Shown one piece after another: positions 7,803-16,939 of a stretch of DNA of 64,000 nucleotides. A program made the translations under genes and the position numbers. The stretch is from positions 62,001 to 126,000 of the forward strand of contig NZ_JAVCWH010000003.1 of the NCBI RefSeq assembly GCF_030846195.1, in the 5' to 3' direction. The stretch's first letter is position 1, and every line of letters begins with the position of its first letter. This stretch comes from Paracoccus yibinensis. Lineage in GTDB: Bacteria > Pseudomonadota > Alphaproteobacteria > Rhodobacterales > Rhodobacteraceae. The notes beneath the pieces were generated by a model. That model worked only from the letters and a program-made list of their open reading frames with translations, did not search any database and was not told the origin of the DNA.

Positions 7803-8440
7803 CCCTGGTTCTGACCACCTATGACTGGGTGCCGGAGTTCCCGCGCGGCTTCGTGCGCGACATCCGCGTGCGCTGGCTGCTGGAGGAACTGGGGCGTCCC
7901 TACGTCGTCGAAACCGTGCCGCTGAAGGACCGGACGGCCGATCACCTGGCCCGCCAGCCGTTCCATCAGGTGCCCTTCATCCGCGACGGCGACCTGACGC
8001 TGTTCGAATCCGGCGCGATCCTGCTGCACCTGGCGGAAGGCACGGCCCTGATGCCTGCCGCGCAGCGTCCCCATGTGCAGCAATGGCTGATCGCCGCGCT
8101 GAACAGCGTCGAGCCGTTCGTCATGGCCTGGATCCTGGCCAAGTTCTTCGACAAGGACGACGCCCATGCCGCCCGGCGCGAACCCCTGGTCCGGCAGCGG
8201 CTTGCGCAGTTGCAGGCGGCCCTTGGCGACCGGCCCTGGCTGACGGGCGACGATTTCACCGTGGCCGACCTGCTGATGGCCGACATCCTGCGCATCCCGG
8301 CGCAGAACGGGCTGCTGGACGATTTGCACCCGCTTGCGGCCTATGCCGAACGCGCCACCGACCGCCCCGCCTTCCGCAAGGCGCTTGCGGACCAGATGGC
8401 GCATTGGCGGGCGGCGGACGAGGCGAGGGCTGCGGGATAG
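7799..8440 (+). CDS. Glutathione S-transferase family protein
   Basis: A 213-aa cytosolic GST-like protein. The N-terminal thioredoxin-like domain (about residues 1-82) contains VRWLLEELGRPY, the cis-proline in HQVPFI and the glutathione-contact LFESGAILLHLAE. An all-helical C-terminal domain follows, including DDFTVADLLMADIL. The catalytic Ser/Tyr near the N-terminus is not obvious. The ATG overlaps the VOC stop by 4 bp (ATGA), making this the third gene of the operon controlled by the divergent HxlR protein. Together with a VOC protein it suggests conjugation or clearance of an electrophile; the actual substrate is unknown. Confidence 0.87.
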   Translation: MTLVLTTYDWVPEFPRGFVRDIRVRWLLEELGRPYVVETVPLKDRTADHLARQPFHQVPFIRDGDLTLFESGAILLHLAEGTALMPAAQRPHVQQWLIAALNSVEPFVMAWILAKFFDKDDAHAARREPLVRQRLAQLQAALGDRPWLTGDDFTVADLLMADILRIPAQNGLLDDLHPLAAYAERATDRPAFRKALADQMAHWRAADEARAAG

Positions 8441-8484
8441 GCTGCACCGCGTCTCTTGGCCTTTGTCCCCTCTTTCGCTAATCC

Positions 8485-8503
8485 ATCCCCAAGCGAAGGG
8501 GAT
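8485..8503 (+). promoter_or_regulatory. Hairpin covering the valS ribosome-binding site
   Basis: ATCCCC at 8485-8490 pairs with GGGGAT at 8498-8503 around AAGCGAA. The right arm contains AAGGGG (8496-8501), the only good Shine-Dalgarno for the valS ATG at 8512. Folding would hide it. No T-box or long leader is visible in the 71-bp gap. The structure is seen; a regulatory role is inferred. Confidence 0.35.
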
Positions 8504-8511
8504 CTGCCGAC

Positions 8512-11500
8512 ATGAGCATGGACAAAAGCTTTGACGCCAAGGCCGCCGAGGCCAGGATCAGCGCGGAATGGGAACGGGCGAACGCCTTCGCCGCCGGGGC
8601 CAATGCCCGACGGTCCGAGACATTCACCGTGATGATCCCGCCCCCGAACGTCACCGGCAGCCTGCACATCGGCCATGCCTTCAACAACACGCTGCAGGAC
8701 ATCCTGGTCCGCTGGCACCGGATGCGCGGGTTTGATACGCTGTGGCAGCCCGGCCAGGACCATGCGGGGATCGCGACCCAGATGGTCGTGGAACGCAAGC
8801 TGGCGTCCGAGGGCAAGCCCCCGCGCCGCGACTGGGACCGCAAGGACTTCACCGACGAGATCTGGCGGTGGAAGGGCGAATCCGGCGACACGATCATCAA
8901 CCAGCTCAAGCGGCTTGGCGCGTCCTGCGACTGGTCGCGCAACGCCTTCACCATGTCGGGCGCACCCGGCGCCCCTGCGGGCGAGGAAGGCAATTTCCAT
9001 GACGCGGTGATCCGGGTCTTCCTGGACCTTTACGACAAGGGCATCATCTATCGCGGCAAGCGGCTGGTGAACTGGGACCCGCATTTCGAGACCGCGATCA
9101 GCGACCTCGAGGTCGAGAACCGCGAAACCCCCGGCCATATGTGGCATTTCAAATACCCGCTGGCGGGCGGCGAAACCTATGAATATGTCGAACGCGACGC
9201 GGACGGGAACGTCACGTTGCGCGAGATGCGCGACTATATCAGCATCGCCACCACTCGTCCCGAAACCATGCTGGGCGACGGCGCCGTGGCGGTCCACCCG
9301 GACGACCCGCGCTATGCCCCCATTGTCGGCAAGCTGTGCGAAATTCCCGTGGGTCCCAAGGCCCACCGCCGCCTGATCCCGATCATCACCGACGAATACC
9401 CCGACCCGGATTTCGGATCGGGCGCGGTCAAGATCACCGGGGCGCATGACTTCAATGACTATGGCGTGGCCATCCGCAACAACATCCCGCTTTACGCGCT
9501 GATGGACAGCAAGGGGGCGATGCGCGCCGACGGGCTGCCCTATGCCGACAGCGCCGCCATCGCGTCGCGCGCCGCGCGGGGCGAGGATGTGGGCGACGTG
9601 TCGGACGTGAACCTTGTCCCCGAGGATCTGCGCGGTCTGGACCGTTACGAGGCCCGGCGCCTGGTCGTTTCCCAGATCAACGCCGAGGGCCTTGCCGTTA
9701 CCTATCTGCACAAGGAAATCGACGAGGATACCGGGGCCGAGCATCTGGAACGCCGCCCCGTGGTCGAGGCCAAGCCCATCATGCAGCCCTTCGGCGACCG
9801 GTCCGGCGTGGTGATCGAGCCGATGCTGACCGATCAGTGGTTCGTCGATACCGCCCGGATCGTCGGCCCCGCGCTTGACGCGGTGCGTGACGGCCGGACC
9901 CGCATCCTGCCCGAGCAGCACCGGAAGGTCTATTTCAACTGGCTTGAGAATATCGAACCCTGGACCATCAGCCGCCAGCTTTGGTGGGGGCACCAGATCC
10001 CGGTGTGGTATGGCCTTGACCTGTCGCCCGAAGGCCAGGTCGATGACGACCGCGACGGCGAACTGGACGACGTGGAGATCTTCGCGCTGCTGGAAGAAGG
10101 CCTGGTCCATCGCGGAGAAATCCAGCAGGCGGCCGCGAATTTCACCGATGTCGCCGAACGGTTCCGCGACGCCATCGCCGGTCTGCCGCAACCCCTGGAA
10201 ATCGCCCGCATCGTCGAATGCACGGACCGAGAGGCCGCCATCGACGCCTTCGCGCGCGGTCTGGCGGATTACAACCTGACGCAGGATCCGACCCGGCTGG
10301 TCTATCCGGTCTGGCGCGACCCGGACGTGCTGGACACCTGGTTTTCCTCGGGCCTGTGGCCGCTGGGCACGCTGGGCTGGCCCGAGGACACGCCCGAACT
10401 GCGCCGGTATTTCCCGACCGACGTTCTTGTCACCGGCTTCGACATCATCTTCTTCTGGGTCGCCCGGATGATGATGATGCAGCTTGAGGTCGCGGGCGAC
10501 GTGCCCTTCCGCACGGTCTATGTCCATGGCCTCGTGCGCGACGAAAAGGGCGCCAAGATGTCGAAGTCGAAAGGCAACGTCATCGACCCGCTGTCGCTGA
10601 TCGACGAATACGGCGCCGACGCCCTGCGCATGACGCTGACCGGCATGGCCGCGATGGGCCGCGACCCCAAGCTGGGGCCGAAGCATGTCGAGGGCGCGCG
10701 GAACTTCGTCACGAAGGTCTGGAACGCCACCCGCTTTGCTGAAATGAACGGCGTGCGCGGCGGCGGCGCCCTGCCGCAGCCCAGCCATACCGTGAACCGC
10801 TGGATCATCGGCGAGGTCGCACGGATCCGCCTGGCCACGGACGATGCCTTGGCAAGCTATCGCTTCAACGACGCGGCGAACGGGCTTTACGCCTTTGTCT
10901 GGGGGAAGGTCTGCGACTGGTATGTCGAATTCGCCAAGCCCCTGTTCGACGGCGAATACGCAGGCGAGACACGCGCCACGATGGGTTGGGTGCTGGACCA
11001 GTGCTATCTGATGCTGCACCCGATCATGCCCTTCGTGACCGAGGAGCTGTGGTCCCTGACCGGCGACCGATCGAAGATGCTGGTCCATGGCGACTGGCCG
11101 ACCTATGGCGCCGAACTGATCGACCCCGAGGCGGATCGCCAGATGAACTGGGTCATCGCCCTGATCGAGGCGGTGCGGTCCGCCCGCGCCCAGATGGGCG
11201 TGCCTGCCGGAGCGAAGCTGGACCTGATCGTGGCCGAGGCGGACGATGCGGCCCGCGCAGCACTGACCGCCAACGGCCCGCTGATCGAGCGGCTGGCGCG
11301 CGTCAATGCGCCCGTGGACGGCGTGGCAGGACGCGGCATGATCGCGGTCGCGGCGCAGGGGGCCAGCTTCGCGCTGCCCATCGGCGACGTGATCGACGTG
11401 GCGGCGGAAACGGCTCGGTTGCAGAAATCCGTGGCGAAGTCCGAGAAGGACGCGGACGGGCTGCGCAAGCGGCTTGGCAACCCGAAGTTCGTCGAGAACG

Positions 11501-11601
11501 CCGAGCCCGAGGTGATTGAGGAAACCCGCGAGAAGCTGGCGGCGCTGGACGACGACATCGCCCGGCTGAAGGCGGCGCTGGCGCAGCTGGCGGCGATGTA
11601 A
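8512..11601 (+). CDS. valS: Valyl-tRNA synthetase
   Basis: Class I aminoacyl-tRNA synthetase of 1029 aa that charges tRNA-Val in the cytosol. The HIGH motif is HIGH at residues 52-55, following [14 protein letters not shown] appears as AKMSKSKGN near residue 683. The editing (CP1) domain shows [10 protein letters not shown] and the [20 protein letters not shown] region. The C-terminus ends in the ValS coiled coil (about 950-1029). It is longer than the roughly 950 aa of E. coli ValS. About 65 extra residues lie between IPVWYG and [11 protein letters not shown] (about 495-597). A hairpin covers its ribosome site. It is monocistronic and convergent with the hisC-like gene. Confidence 0.97.
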   Translation: MSMDKSFDAKAAEARISAEWERANAFAAGANARRSETFTVMIPPPNVTGSLHIGHAFNNTLQDILVRWHRMRGFDTLWQPGQDHAGIATQMVVERKLASEGKPPRRDWDRKDFTDEIWRWKGESGDTIINQLKRLGASCDWSRNAFTMSGAPGAPAGEEGNFHDAVIRVFLDLYDKGIIYRGKRLVNWDPHFETAISDLEVENRETPGHMWHFKYPLAGGETYEYVERDADGNVTLREMRDYISIATTRPETMLGDGAVAVHPDDPRYAPIVGKLCEIPVGPKAHRRLIPIITDEYPDPDFGSGAVKITGAHDFNDYGVAIRNNIPLYALMDSKGAMRADGLPYADSAAIASRAARGEDVGDVSDVNLVPEDLRGLDRYEARRLVVSQINAEGLAVTYLHKEIDEDTGAEHLERRPVVEAKPIMQPFGDRSGVVIEPMLTDQWFVDTARIVGPALDAVRDGRTRILPEQHRKVYFNWLENIEPWTISRQLWWGHQIPVWYGLDLSPEGQVDDDRDGELDDVEIFALLEEGLVHRGEIQQAAANFTDVAERFRDAIAGLPQPLEIARIVECTDREAAIDAFARGLADYNLTQDPTRLVYPVWRDPDVLDTWFSSGLWPLGTLGWPEDTPELRRYFPTDVLVTGFDIIFFWVARMMMMQLEVAGDVPFRTVYVHGLVRDEKGAKMSKSKGNVIDPLSLIDEYGADALRMTLTGMAAMGRDPKLGPKHVEGARNFVTKVWNATRFAEMNGVRGGGALPQPSHTVNRWIIGEVARIRLATDDALASYRFNDAANGLYAFVWGKVCDWYVEFAKPLFDGEYAGETRATMGWVLDQCYLMLHPIMPFVTEELWSLTGDRSKMLVHGDWPTYGAELIDPEADRQMNWVIALIEAVRSARAQMGVPAGAKLDLIVAEADDAARAALTANGPLIERLARVNAPVDGVAGRGMIAVAAQGASFALPIGDVIDVAAETARLQKSVAKSEKDADGLRKRLGNPKFVENAEPEVIEETREKLAALDDDIARLKAALAQLAAM

Positions 11602-11612
11602 GCCTTTGCCGG

Positions 11613-11670
11613 CGGAGGCGCTTGCGGTGGGTGCAGGTGCCTCCGGCGGGGATATTTGAATGAAGAAGAA
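11613..11670 (-). terminator. 3' module of the hisC-like gene (copy 2 of 4)
   Basis: On the minus strand the hisC-like stop (11674) is followed within 3 nt by CTTCTTCTTCATTCAAATATCC and a G/C-rich region (the quoted part is split here as CTTCTTCTTCATT plus CAAATATCC). The flanking inverted arms are GCCTCCG at 11639-11645 and CGGAGGC at 11613-11619, with a long 19-nt loop. This hairpin is the weakest of the four copies. It lies between convergent valS and hisC-like genes. Confidence 0.45.
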
Positions 11671-11673
11671 GCG

Positions 11674-12768
11674 TCAGAGCGTGGACAGCGCGCGCGGCAG
11701 CACCTTGGCCAGGATGTCCAGTTCCGCATCGGGCGCGCAGCTGATGCGGATGCAGCGGTTCAGGGGCGTCACGCCGGGCATCCTGATGAACACGCCTTGG
11801 GCCGCAAGCGCGTCCACCAGGCTGCGGGCAAAGGCGCCGTCGCGGCCAGTATCGACGGCGACGAAATTGGTGGCCGAGGCCAGCGCAGCCATGCCGTTGT
11901 CGGCCGCGATGGCGCCGATCCGGGCGCGGGCGGTCGCCACCTGAGCCACGGTCTGCGCTAGCCAGTCACGATCCTGCAACGCCGCAAGGGCACCCGCCTG
12001 GCCAATGCGGTTGACTCCGAAATGGTTGCGCACCCGGTCGAAGGCTGCGATCAGGTCGGGGTGGCCGATAGCATAGCCCACGCGTGCGCCCGCCATGCCG
12101 TAGGCCTTGGAAAAGGTCCGCATTCGGATCACGCGCGGATCGTCGGCGGCAATGTCCGGGATGGCGTCGGCCGGGGCGAATTCGGCATAGGCCTCGTCCA
12201 GGATCAGCAGGGTGCCTTCGGGCAGATCGTCCAGCATCGCCCGGATCACGGTGCCATCGTGCCAGCTTCCCATCGGGTTGTCGGGATTGGCCAGATAGAC
12301 CAGCCGCGCGCCCACCTGTCGGGCGCGGTCCAGCAAGGCCTGCGGATCCTCGGCGTCGTTGCGATAGGGCACCTTGTCCAGGCTGCCGGCGAAGCCCGCG
12401 ACGTGGAAGTTGAAGGTCGGGTATGCCCCGTCCGAGGTCACGACCGCATCGCCCGGCGCGACGGTCAGGCGAACCAGCAGGCCCAGAAGCCCGTCGATGC
12501 CCTCGCCCACCACGATATTGTCAGGGCGGACGCCGTGCTGGGCGGCAAGGGCCTGGATCAGGTCGTGATTGGTCGGGTCGCCGTACTTCCAGACCTCGCC
12601 CGCCGCCGCCTGCATCACGGCAATGGCGCGGGGGCTGGGGCCGAAGCCGTTTTCATTGGCGCCAAGGCGGGCGGCGAAGGGCTGGCCTGCCTGGCGTTCC
12701 AGCGTCTCGGGACCGACAAAGGGAACCGTGGCGGGCAGGCCCGCCGGGATCGGGGCAAGGCGGATCAT
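11674..12768 (-). CDS. Histidinol-phosphate aminotransferase-like class I/II aminotransferase
   Basis: PLP enzyme of 364 aa, fold type I, close to HisC in length and motifs. ANENGFGPSP is near residue 39, GEGIDGLLGLL is in the cofactor region, and YLANPDNPMGSW carries the conserved Asn-Pro-Asp. LILDEAYAEFAP precedes the Schiff-base lysine in RTFSKAYGMAGARVGY, and RISCAPDAE holds the substrate-binding Arg. HisC transfers an amino group to imidazole-acetol phosphate. Many alphaproteobacteria have a second HisC-like enzyme for aromatic amino acids, so the substrate is open. It starts 2 bp after a stand-alone RAM protein gene and carries a 3' module after its stop. Confidence 0.87.
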   Translation of the reverse strand: MIRLAPIPAGLPATVPFVGPETLERQAGQPFAARLGANENGFGPSPRAIAVMQAAAGEVWKYGDPTNHDLIQALAAQHGVRPDNIVVGEGIDGLLGLLVRLTVAPGDAVVTSDGAYPTFNFHVAGFAGSLDKVPYRNDAEDPQALLDRARQVGARLVYLANPDNPMGSWHDGTVIRAMLDDLPEGTLLILDEAYAEFAPADAIPDIAADDPRVIRMRTFSKAYGMAGARVGYAIGHPDLIAAFDRVRNHFGVNRIGQAGALAALQDRDWLAQTVAQVATARARIGAIAADNGMAALASATNFVAVDTGRDGAFARSLVDALAAQGVFIRMPGVTPLNRCIRISCAPDAELDILAKVLPRALSTL

Positions 12769-12770
12769 CG

Positions 12771-13007
12771 TCAGAAGGCGCGGAAGGTCATGGTGGTCAG
12801 CGTGCGGCTGATATGGGGGATGTCGAACAGCCGTTCCGACAGGAAGCGGCCCACATCCTCGTCTTCCGGGATATAGACCTTGGCGATCAGGTCGTAGTCA
12901 CCCGAGGTGGAATACAATTCGCTGACGACTTCGCGGTCATAGATGGCCTCGGCGACCTGATAGGTCTTGCCGGGATCGCAGCGGAACTGGACGAAGACGG
13001 GTCGCAT
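12771..13007 (-). CDS. Stand-alone RAM (Lrp/AsnC ligand-binding) domain protein
   Basis: A 78-aa protein that is only the C-terminal effector half of an Lrp/AsnC regulator, without a helix-turn-helix. Visible are MRPVFVQFRCDPGKTYQVAE, the turn STSGDYDLIAKVYI with the ligand-binding Gly-Asp-Tyr-Asp, and a final TMTFRAF strand. The ATG at 13007 has a perfect AAAGGAGG 5 bp upstream, so the longer in-frame start at 13082 is rejected. Such proteins (SraA type) can sense amino acids or assemble with full-length Lrp proteins. The gene lies 2 bp before the aminotransferase gene, so the two are co-transcribed and possibly linked through an amino-acid signal. Confidence 0.85.
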   Translation of the reverse strand: MRPVFVQFRCDPGKTYQVAEAIYDREVVSELYSTSGDYDLIAKVYIPEDEDVGRFLSERLFDIPHISRTLTTMTFRAF

Positions 13008-13035
13008 GGTAGCCTCCTTTGCAATCGGGCGCAGG

Positions 13036-14406
13036 TTAGACCGCCAGTGCCGGACGGGTCCAGACCCCGCGCGCGTGTCCACCCCAGAACCGCGCCATCA
13101 GCAGCACGGCCGCAACCGTCAGGCCCACACACAGCCCCAGCCACAGCCCGGCGGGACCGTAGCCAAGCGGGAAGGCCAGCCCCCAGGCGACCGGCATTCC
13201 CACCACCCAATAGCTGAAGCCCGCGATCCACATGGGCACGCGTGTGTCGTGGACGCCGCGCAGGAACCCCAGGGCCAGCACCTGCATCGCGTCGGCAAGC
13301 TGGAACAGGGCCGCGAAGAACAGAAGCCCTGCGCCGATCCGAACGATGGCCTCGGCCTGCGGATCTGCCGGGTCGAGATAAAGCCGCACCAGCGGCACCG
13401 CAGCGCCTAGAAACAGCAGGATCGTCAGGCAGGCGAAGGCCAGCGACATCCAGGTGACGGTCATCGCCGCATCGCGCATGAAAGCGGAATCATAGCGTCC
13501 CTTGGCCTGTCCCACACGGATCGTCGCGGCATTGGACAGCCCCAGATGCGCCATGAAGGCGATCGAGGTGATCTGCAGCGCGATCCCATGCGCGGCCAGC
13601 TGCTGCGTGCCGATCCAGCCCATCATGATGTTCGATCCTACGAACAGACCGCCTTCGGCCACCATGGTCAGGCCGATGGGCAGCCCGATCGAGGCCACCC
13701 GGCGCAGCGCCGACCAGTCGGGCCGCCATAGCCGCTGGAACAGGTTGTACTTGCGCGCCATCGGCAGCCAGGACGCATAGGCCACCAGCAGGAACAGTTG
13801 CAGCCACTGCACCGTCAGGCTGGCAATGGCCGCGCCCCGAACGCCCAGTTCGGGCGCGCCCAGGTTGCCGAAGATCAGCACCCAGTTCAGCGCGACATTC
13901 ACGGGCAGGCCGGCAAGTGTCACCCACATCACCACCTGCGTCCGCTCCATCGCGGCAAGATAGGAATTCAGCGTCAGCTGGCACAGGACGACCGCCAGGC
14001 CCCAGCCGGCGATGCGCAGGTAATTCTGCGCATGGGCCGCGACGACCGGGGATTGTCCAAGCGCGGACAGGATCGGTTCGGAAAACCACATCAAGGGCAT
14101 GACCGCCAAGCCGAAGCCGCTGGACAGCCACAGGGCCATGCGGGTTTCGCGGCGCACCTCGGTTTCGTCGCCGCGGGCGATGGCCGTGGCGATCAGGCCA
14201 AGGACGCCGGTTCCGAATCCCATGCCCAGAAAGAACAGGATGTGGAAAAAGGACGTGGCGATGACCAGGCCCGCCAGGGCCTCGACCCCGTACCAGCCGA
14301 CCATCACGGTGTCGCCCACGCCGATGGCCATGCGTGCCAGATGGCTGCCGATCAGGGGCAGTCCCAGCGACAGGGTCGCGGCGATATGGGGCAGATAGCG
14401 GGACAT
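13036..14406 (-). CDS. MATE family efflux transporter (NorM-like)
   Basis: An inner-membrane cation/drug antiporter of 456 aa with about 12 hydrophobic segments in two similar halves, as usual for MATE proteins. The N-terminal half has LGLPLIGSHLARMAIGVGDTVMVG and FFLGMGFGTGVLGL (given here in two pieces). The second half repeats the pattern with IGLPIGLTMVAEGGLFVGSN. Members export cationic drugs using proton or sodium gradients; the substrate here is unknown. It stands alone on the minus strand, 28 bp upstream of the RAM gene in reading direction, so it could be first in that transcript. Confidence 0.9.
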   Translation of the reverse strand: MSRYLPHIAATLSLGLPLIGSHLARMAIGVGDTVMVGWYGVEALAGLVIATSFFHILFFLGMGFGTGVLGLIATAIARGDETEVRRETRMALWLSSGFGLAVMPLMWFSEPILSALGQSPVVAAHAQNYLRIAGWGLAVVLCQLTLNSYLAAMERTQVVMWVTLAGLPVNVALNWVLIFGNLGAPELGVRGAAIASLTVQWLQLFLLVAYASWLPMARKYNLFQRLWRPDWSALRRVASIGLPIGLTMVAEGGLFVGSNIMMGWIGTQQLAAHGIALQITSIAFMAHLGLSNAATIRVGQAKGRYDSAFMRDAAMTVTWMSLAFACLTILLFLGAAVPLVRLYLDPADPQAEAIVRIGAGLLFFAALFQLADAMQVLALGFLRGVHDTRVPMWIAGFSYWVVGMPVAWGLAFPLGYGPAGLWLGLCVGLTVAAVLLMARFWGGHARGVWTRPALAV

Positions 14407-14484
14407 GAGATTGCCTTAGCGCGGCAGAGTGTCATGCACAATCTGCAACATCGGCGGGCAGTTTATCGGGGGCGTTGAAAGACC

Positions 14485-14832
14485 TCAGCCCTTGCCCGTC
14501 ACCCTGACGCTGCGGACATAGGTCATGATGCGGCCACGCACCTCGTCGGGTTCGGTCGCGACGGCCTGGATCAGCGCGCGCATGTCGCCGCGTGCGGTGT
14601 TCAACTGGTCGATCAGCGACATCACCATGGTCAGCGCATCGTCGGGCAGGTCATAAACCTCGCTCAGGTCGCAGAGCAGTTGCAGCCGCGCCAGATCAGG
14701 CTCGCTGAAGGCATTGCCCTGGGGGGTCTGCACGGGTGTCACGACGCGGGCGGCCACGAAGGATCGCAGCCGGGCCGGGTTCAGGTCGTCCAGGATCGCG
14801 ACCACCTCGGTTTCCGAGAAATGACGGGTCAT
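14485..14832 (-). CDS. cbpM: Chaperone modulator CbpM
   Basis: A 115-aa MerR-like small protein of the CbpM family, which binds the J domain of CbpA and inhibits it. The sequence shows EVVAILDDLNPARLRSFVAA at the N-terminus and RLQLLCDLSEVYDLPDDALTM in the middle (first 18 residues characteristic). The gene follows cbpA by 1 bp (TGA-C-ATG), in the same order as the E. coli cbpAM operon. This position is strong support for the assignment. It acts in the cytosol with the DnaK system. Confidence 0.87.
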   Translation of the reverse strand: MTRHFSETEVVAILDDLNPARLRSFVAARVVTPVQTPQGNAFSEPDLARLQLLCDLSEVYDLPDDALTMVMSLIDQLNTARGDMRALIQAVATEPDEVRGRIMTYVRSVRVTGKG

Positions 14833-14833
14833 G

Positions 14834-15763
14834 TCACTTGCCCCCCATCTTCATGCCGGCGCGCGGATCATAAGGATGGTTCTTGCGCCATTCCTGGAAA
14901 AAGCGCGCCAGATCGTCGTCCACCTTGGGCGGCATCACGATCTTCAGTTCCACCTGCTGGTCGCCCCCATTGATGCCGCGCCCGCGCAGCCGCAGCTTTT
15001 GCCCGGTGGTGGCGCCCTTGGGAATGGTCAGGTTGACCGGCCCGTCGATGGTCAGGGCCGCGACCTTGCCGCCCAGCACCGCCTCGTCCAGGCTGATCGG
15101 CAGGGTCAGAAGAATGTCGTCGCCTTCGCGCCGGAAATCGGGATGCGGGGCCACACTGATCGTCAGATAGGCGTCGCCCGGCCCGCCCTGGCCCAGACCC
15201 TGCCCGCCCTTGCCTTTCAGCCGGATGGTCTGGCCGTCGCGGGTGCCCTTGGGGATCGCCACCTCGAGATCGCCCCCCTCGGGCAGAGAGATCCGGGTCT
15301 TGCCGCCCTTGGCGGCGGTCAGGAAATCGACCTCCAGCGAAAAGCGGTAATCCTGTCCGCGCACATGGAAGTTGCGCGGATCCTCGGCTCCGCCCCGGCC
15401 AAAGCCGCCAAAGCCGCGCCGCCCGAACAGGTCCGAGAAGACGTCGGACAGGTCGGGGTCGGATTCGAAGCCATAGCTGCGGGCATAGGGATTGCCCGCG
15501 GCCTCGGCATGGTCGCGCCAGGCGCGGCGCTGCGGGCGTTCCTGACCCTGCGCGTCGATTTCCCCGGCGTCGAAACGGCGCCGCTGTTCGGGATCCTTCA
15601 GCAGGTCATAGGCGGCGGATGCGGCCTTGAAGCGCGCGGTGGCCGCCGGATCGGGGTTCAGGTCGGGATGGTCCGACTTGGCGATCCGGCGATAGGCCTT
15701 CTTGATCTCGGCATCTGTTGCCGACTTCGTCAGCCCCAGGGCCTCATACGGATCGCCCGCCAT
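14834..15763 (-). CDS. cbpA: DnaJ-type co-chaperone CbpA (curved-DNA-binding protein)
   Basis: A 309-aa type II J-protein. The J domain is at residues 1-70 with the HPD tripeptide in KSDHPDLNP. A Gly/Phe-rich linker follows (DLFGRRGFGGFGRGG), then two beta-sandwich substrate-binding domains, and no zinc finger. It stimulates DnaK and, in E. coli, also binds curved DNA. The ATG at 15763 is taken as start; a GTG one codon upstream is equally possible. cbpM overlaps the same transcript immediately downstream and would restrain it. Confidence 0.9.
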   Translation of the reverse strand: MAGDPYEALGLTKSATDAEIKKAYRRIAKSDHPDLNPDPAATARFKAASAAYDLLKDPEQRRRFDAGEIDAQGQERPQRRAWRDHAEAAGNPYARSYGFESDPDLSDVFSDLFGRRGFGGFGRGGAEDPRNFHVRGQDYRFSLEVDFLTAAKGGKTRISLPEGGDLEVAIPKGTRDGQTIRLKGKGGQGLGQGGPGDAYLTISVAPHPDFRREGDDILLTLPISLDEAVLGGKVAALTIDGPVNLTIPKGATTGQKLRLRGRGINGGDQQVELKIVMPPKVDDDLARFFQEWRKNHPYDPRAGMKMGGK

Positions 15764-15820
15764 CACCTGTCCCCCGTTTCATCGCCTGTGTTCAACAAGA
15801 TAGGCGATGGCCGCGTTTCA

Positions 15821-16879
15821 TCAATAGGGCAGCGGATACTGCTTGTGCAGCCGGTCGATGGCCTTGCGCAGGTCGTCCGGCAAGGGTTTTCCCAGGCCCG
15901 CGATCAGACGGTCAAGCTGGTCCATCCGCGTGGCCCCGATGATCGGGACGGTCTTGAAGGGCCGGGTCAACTGCCAGGCGATAGCCATGTGGATCGCGTC
16001 CCAGCCATGATCCGCAGCCAGCTTGTGATAGGCTTGCGTGGCGGCGATGGCCTGCGGGGTCTTGCGCCCGCCCAGGTTGCCCTGCCCGCCCGTGGCCTTG
16101 TCCACCGCCGCGCGGCTGCCGTCCGGCATTGCGCCGCCGGAATACTTGCCCGTCAGCAGGCCAGCGGCCAGGGGCGAATAGGACAGAAGCGTCACATCCT
16201 CGTTCACCGCGACCTCGGCCAGATCGGTGTCATAGAGGCGATAAAGCAGCGAATATTCGTTCTGGATCGACGCCATGCGCGGCGCGCCGATCCGGTCGGC
16301 CATGTCGCACCAGCGGGCAAGACCCCAGGCGGATTCGTTCGACAGGCCGACGGCGCGGATCTTGCCGGCCTTGCGCGCATCCGACAGCGCCCCCAGTACA
16401 TCGGCCATGTGGTCAAGCGTCTGCTGCTTCGACTGCTTCGAGGGATCATAGCTCCAGTTCTGGCGGAAGGCATAGCTGCCCCTGACCGGCCAGTGCATCT
16501 GGTAGAGGTCGATCCGATCCGTCTGCAGCCGCTTCAGCGAGGCGTCAATGGCCGCAGCGACAATGGCACCGTCATAGGGCGCGCCGTCCCGGACCATCTG
16601 GCTGGGGCCGGTGATCTTGGTGGCGACCTCGGCCCGGTCGCGATTGCCGCTGCGGGCCAGCCAGTTGCCGACGATGGTTTCGGTCAGCCCGATGGTTTCG
16701 CGCCGGACGGGGTTCACGGGATACATCTCGGCCGTGTCCAGAAAGGTGATGCCCACCTCCAGGGCGCGGTCGATCTGGGCATGGCCCTCGGCCTCGGACG
16801 TCTGGTTGCCGAAGGTCATGGTCCCCAGGCAGATTCCGCTGACCTCGACATCGCTGCCGCCCAGTGTCACGCGCTTCAT
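15821..16879 (-). CDS. Aldo/keto reductase (Tas-like)
   Basis: NAD(P)H-dependent oxidoreductase of 352 aa with a TIM-barrel fold. The catalytic tetrad is visible as Asp and Tyr in FLDTAEMYP, Lys in VATKITG and His in LYQMHWP. The NADP-binding end shows SYSPLAAGLLTGKYS and VPIIGATRMDQL. It resembles E. coli Tas and other AKR family members of about 345 aa. The physiological carbonyl substrate is unknown. It lies 60 bp downstream of the oligopeptide ATPase gene on the same strand and could be read through from that operon. Confidence 0.9.
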   Translation of the reverse strand: MKRVTLGGSDVEVSGICLGTMTFGNQTSEAEGHAQIDRALEVGITFLDTAEMYPVNPVRRETIGLTETIVGNWLARSGNRDRAEVATKITGPSQMVRDGAPYDGAIVAAAIDASLKRLQTDRIDLYQMHWPVRGSYAFRQNWSYDPSKQSKQQTLDHMADVLGALSDARKAGKIRAVGLSNESAWGLARWCDMADRIGAPRMASIQNEYSLLYRLYDTDLAEVAVNEDVTLLSYSPLAAGLLTGKYSGGAMPDGSRAAVDKATGGQGNLGGRKTPQAIAATQAYHKLAADHGWDAIHMAIAWQLTRPFKTVPIIGATRMDQLDRLIAGLGKPLPDDLRKAIDRLHKQYPLPY

Positions 16880-16939
16880 GATGGTCCCTTTCCTTGTGTC
16901 GCGCGCACGTTAGCGATAGCGCGCTGGGACGCAAGCGGG

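Noticed and set aside
8441-8511. T-box leader before valS
   Set aside because: The gap is 71 bp, too short for a T-box, and no specifier or antiterminator sequence is present.
8341-11088. A 915-codon minus-strand frame opposite valS
   Set aside because: valS on the plus strand has all class I synthetase motifs; the minus frame is a shadow.
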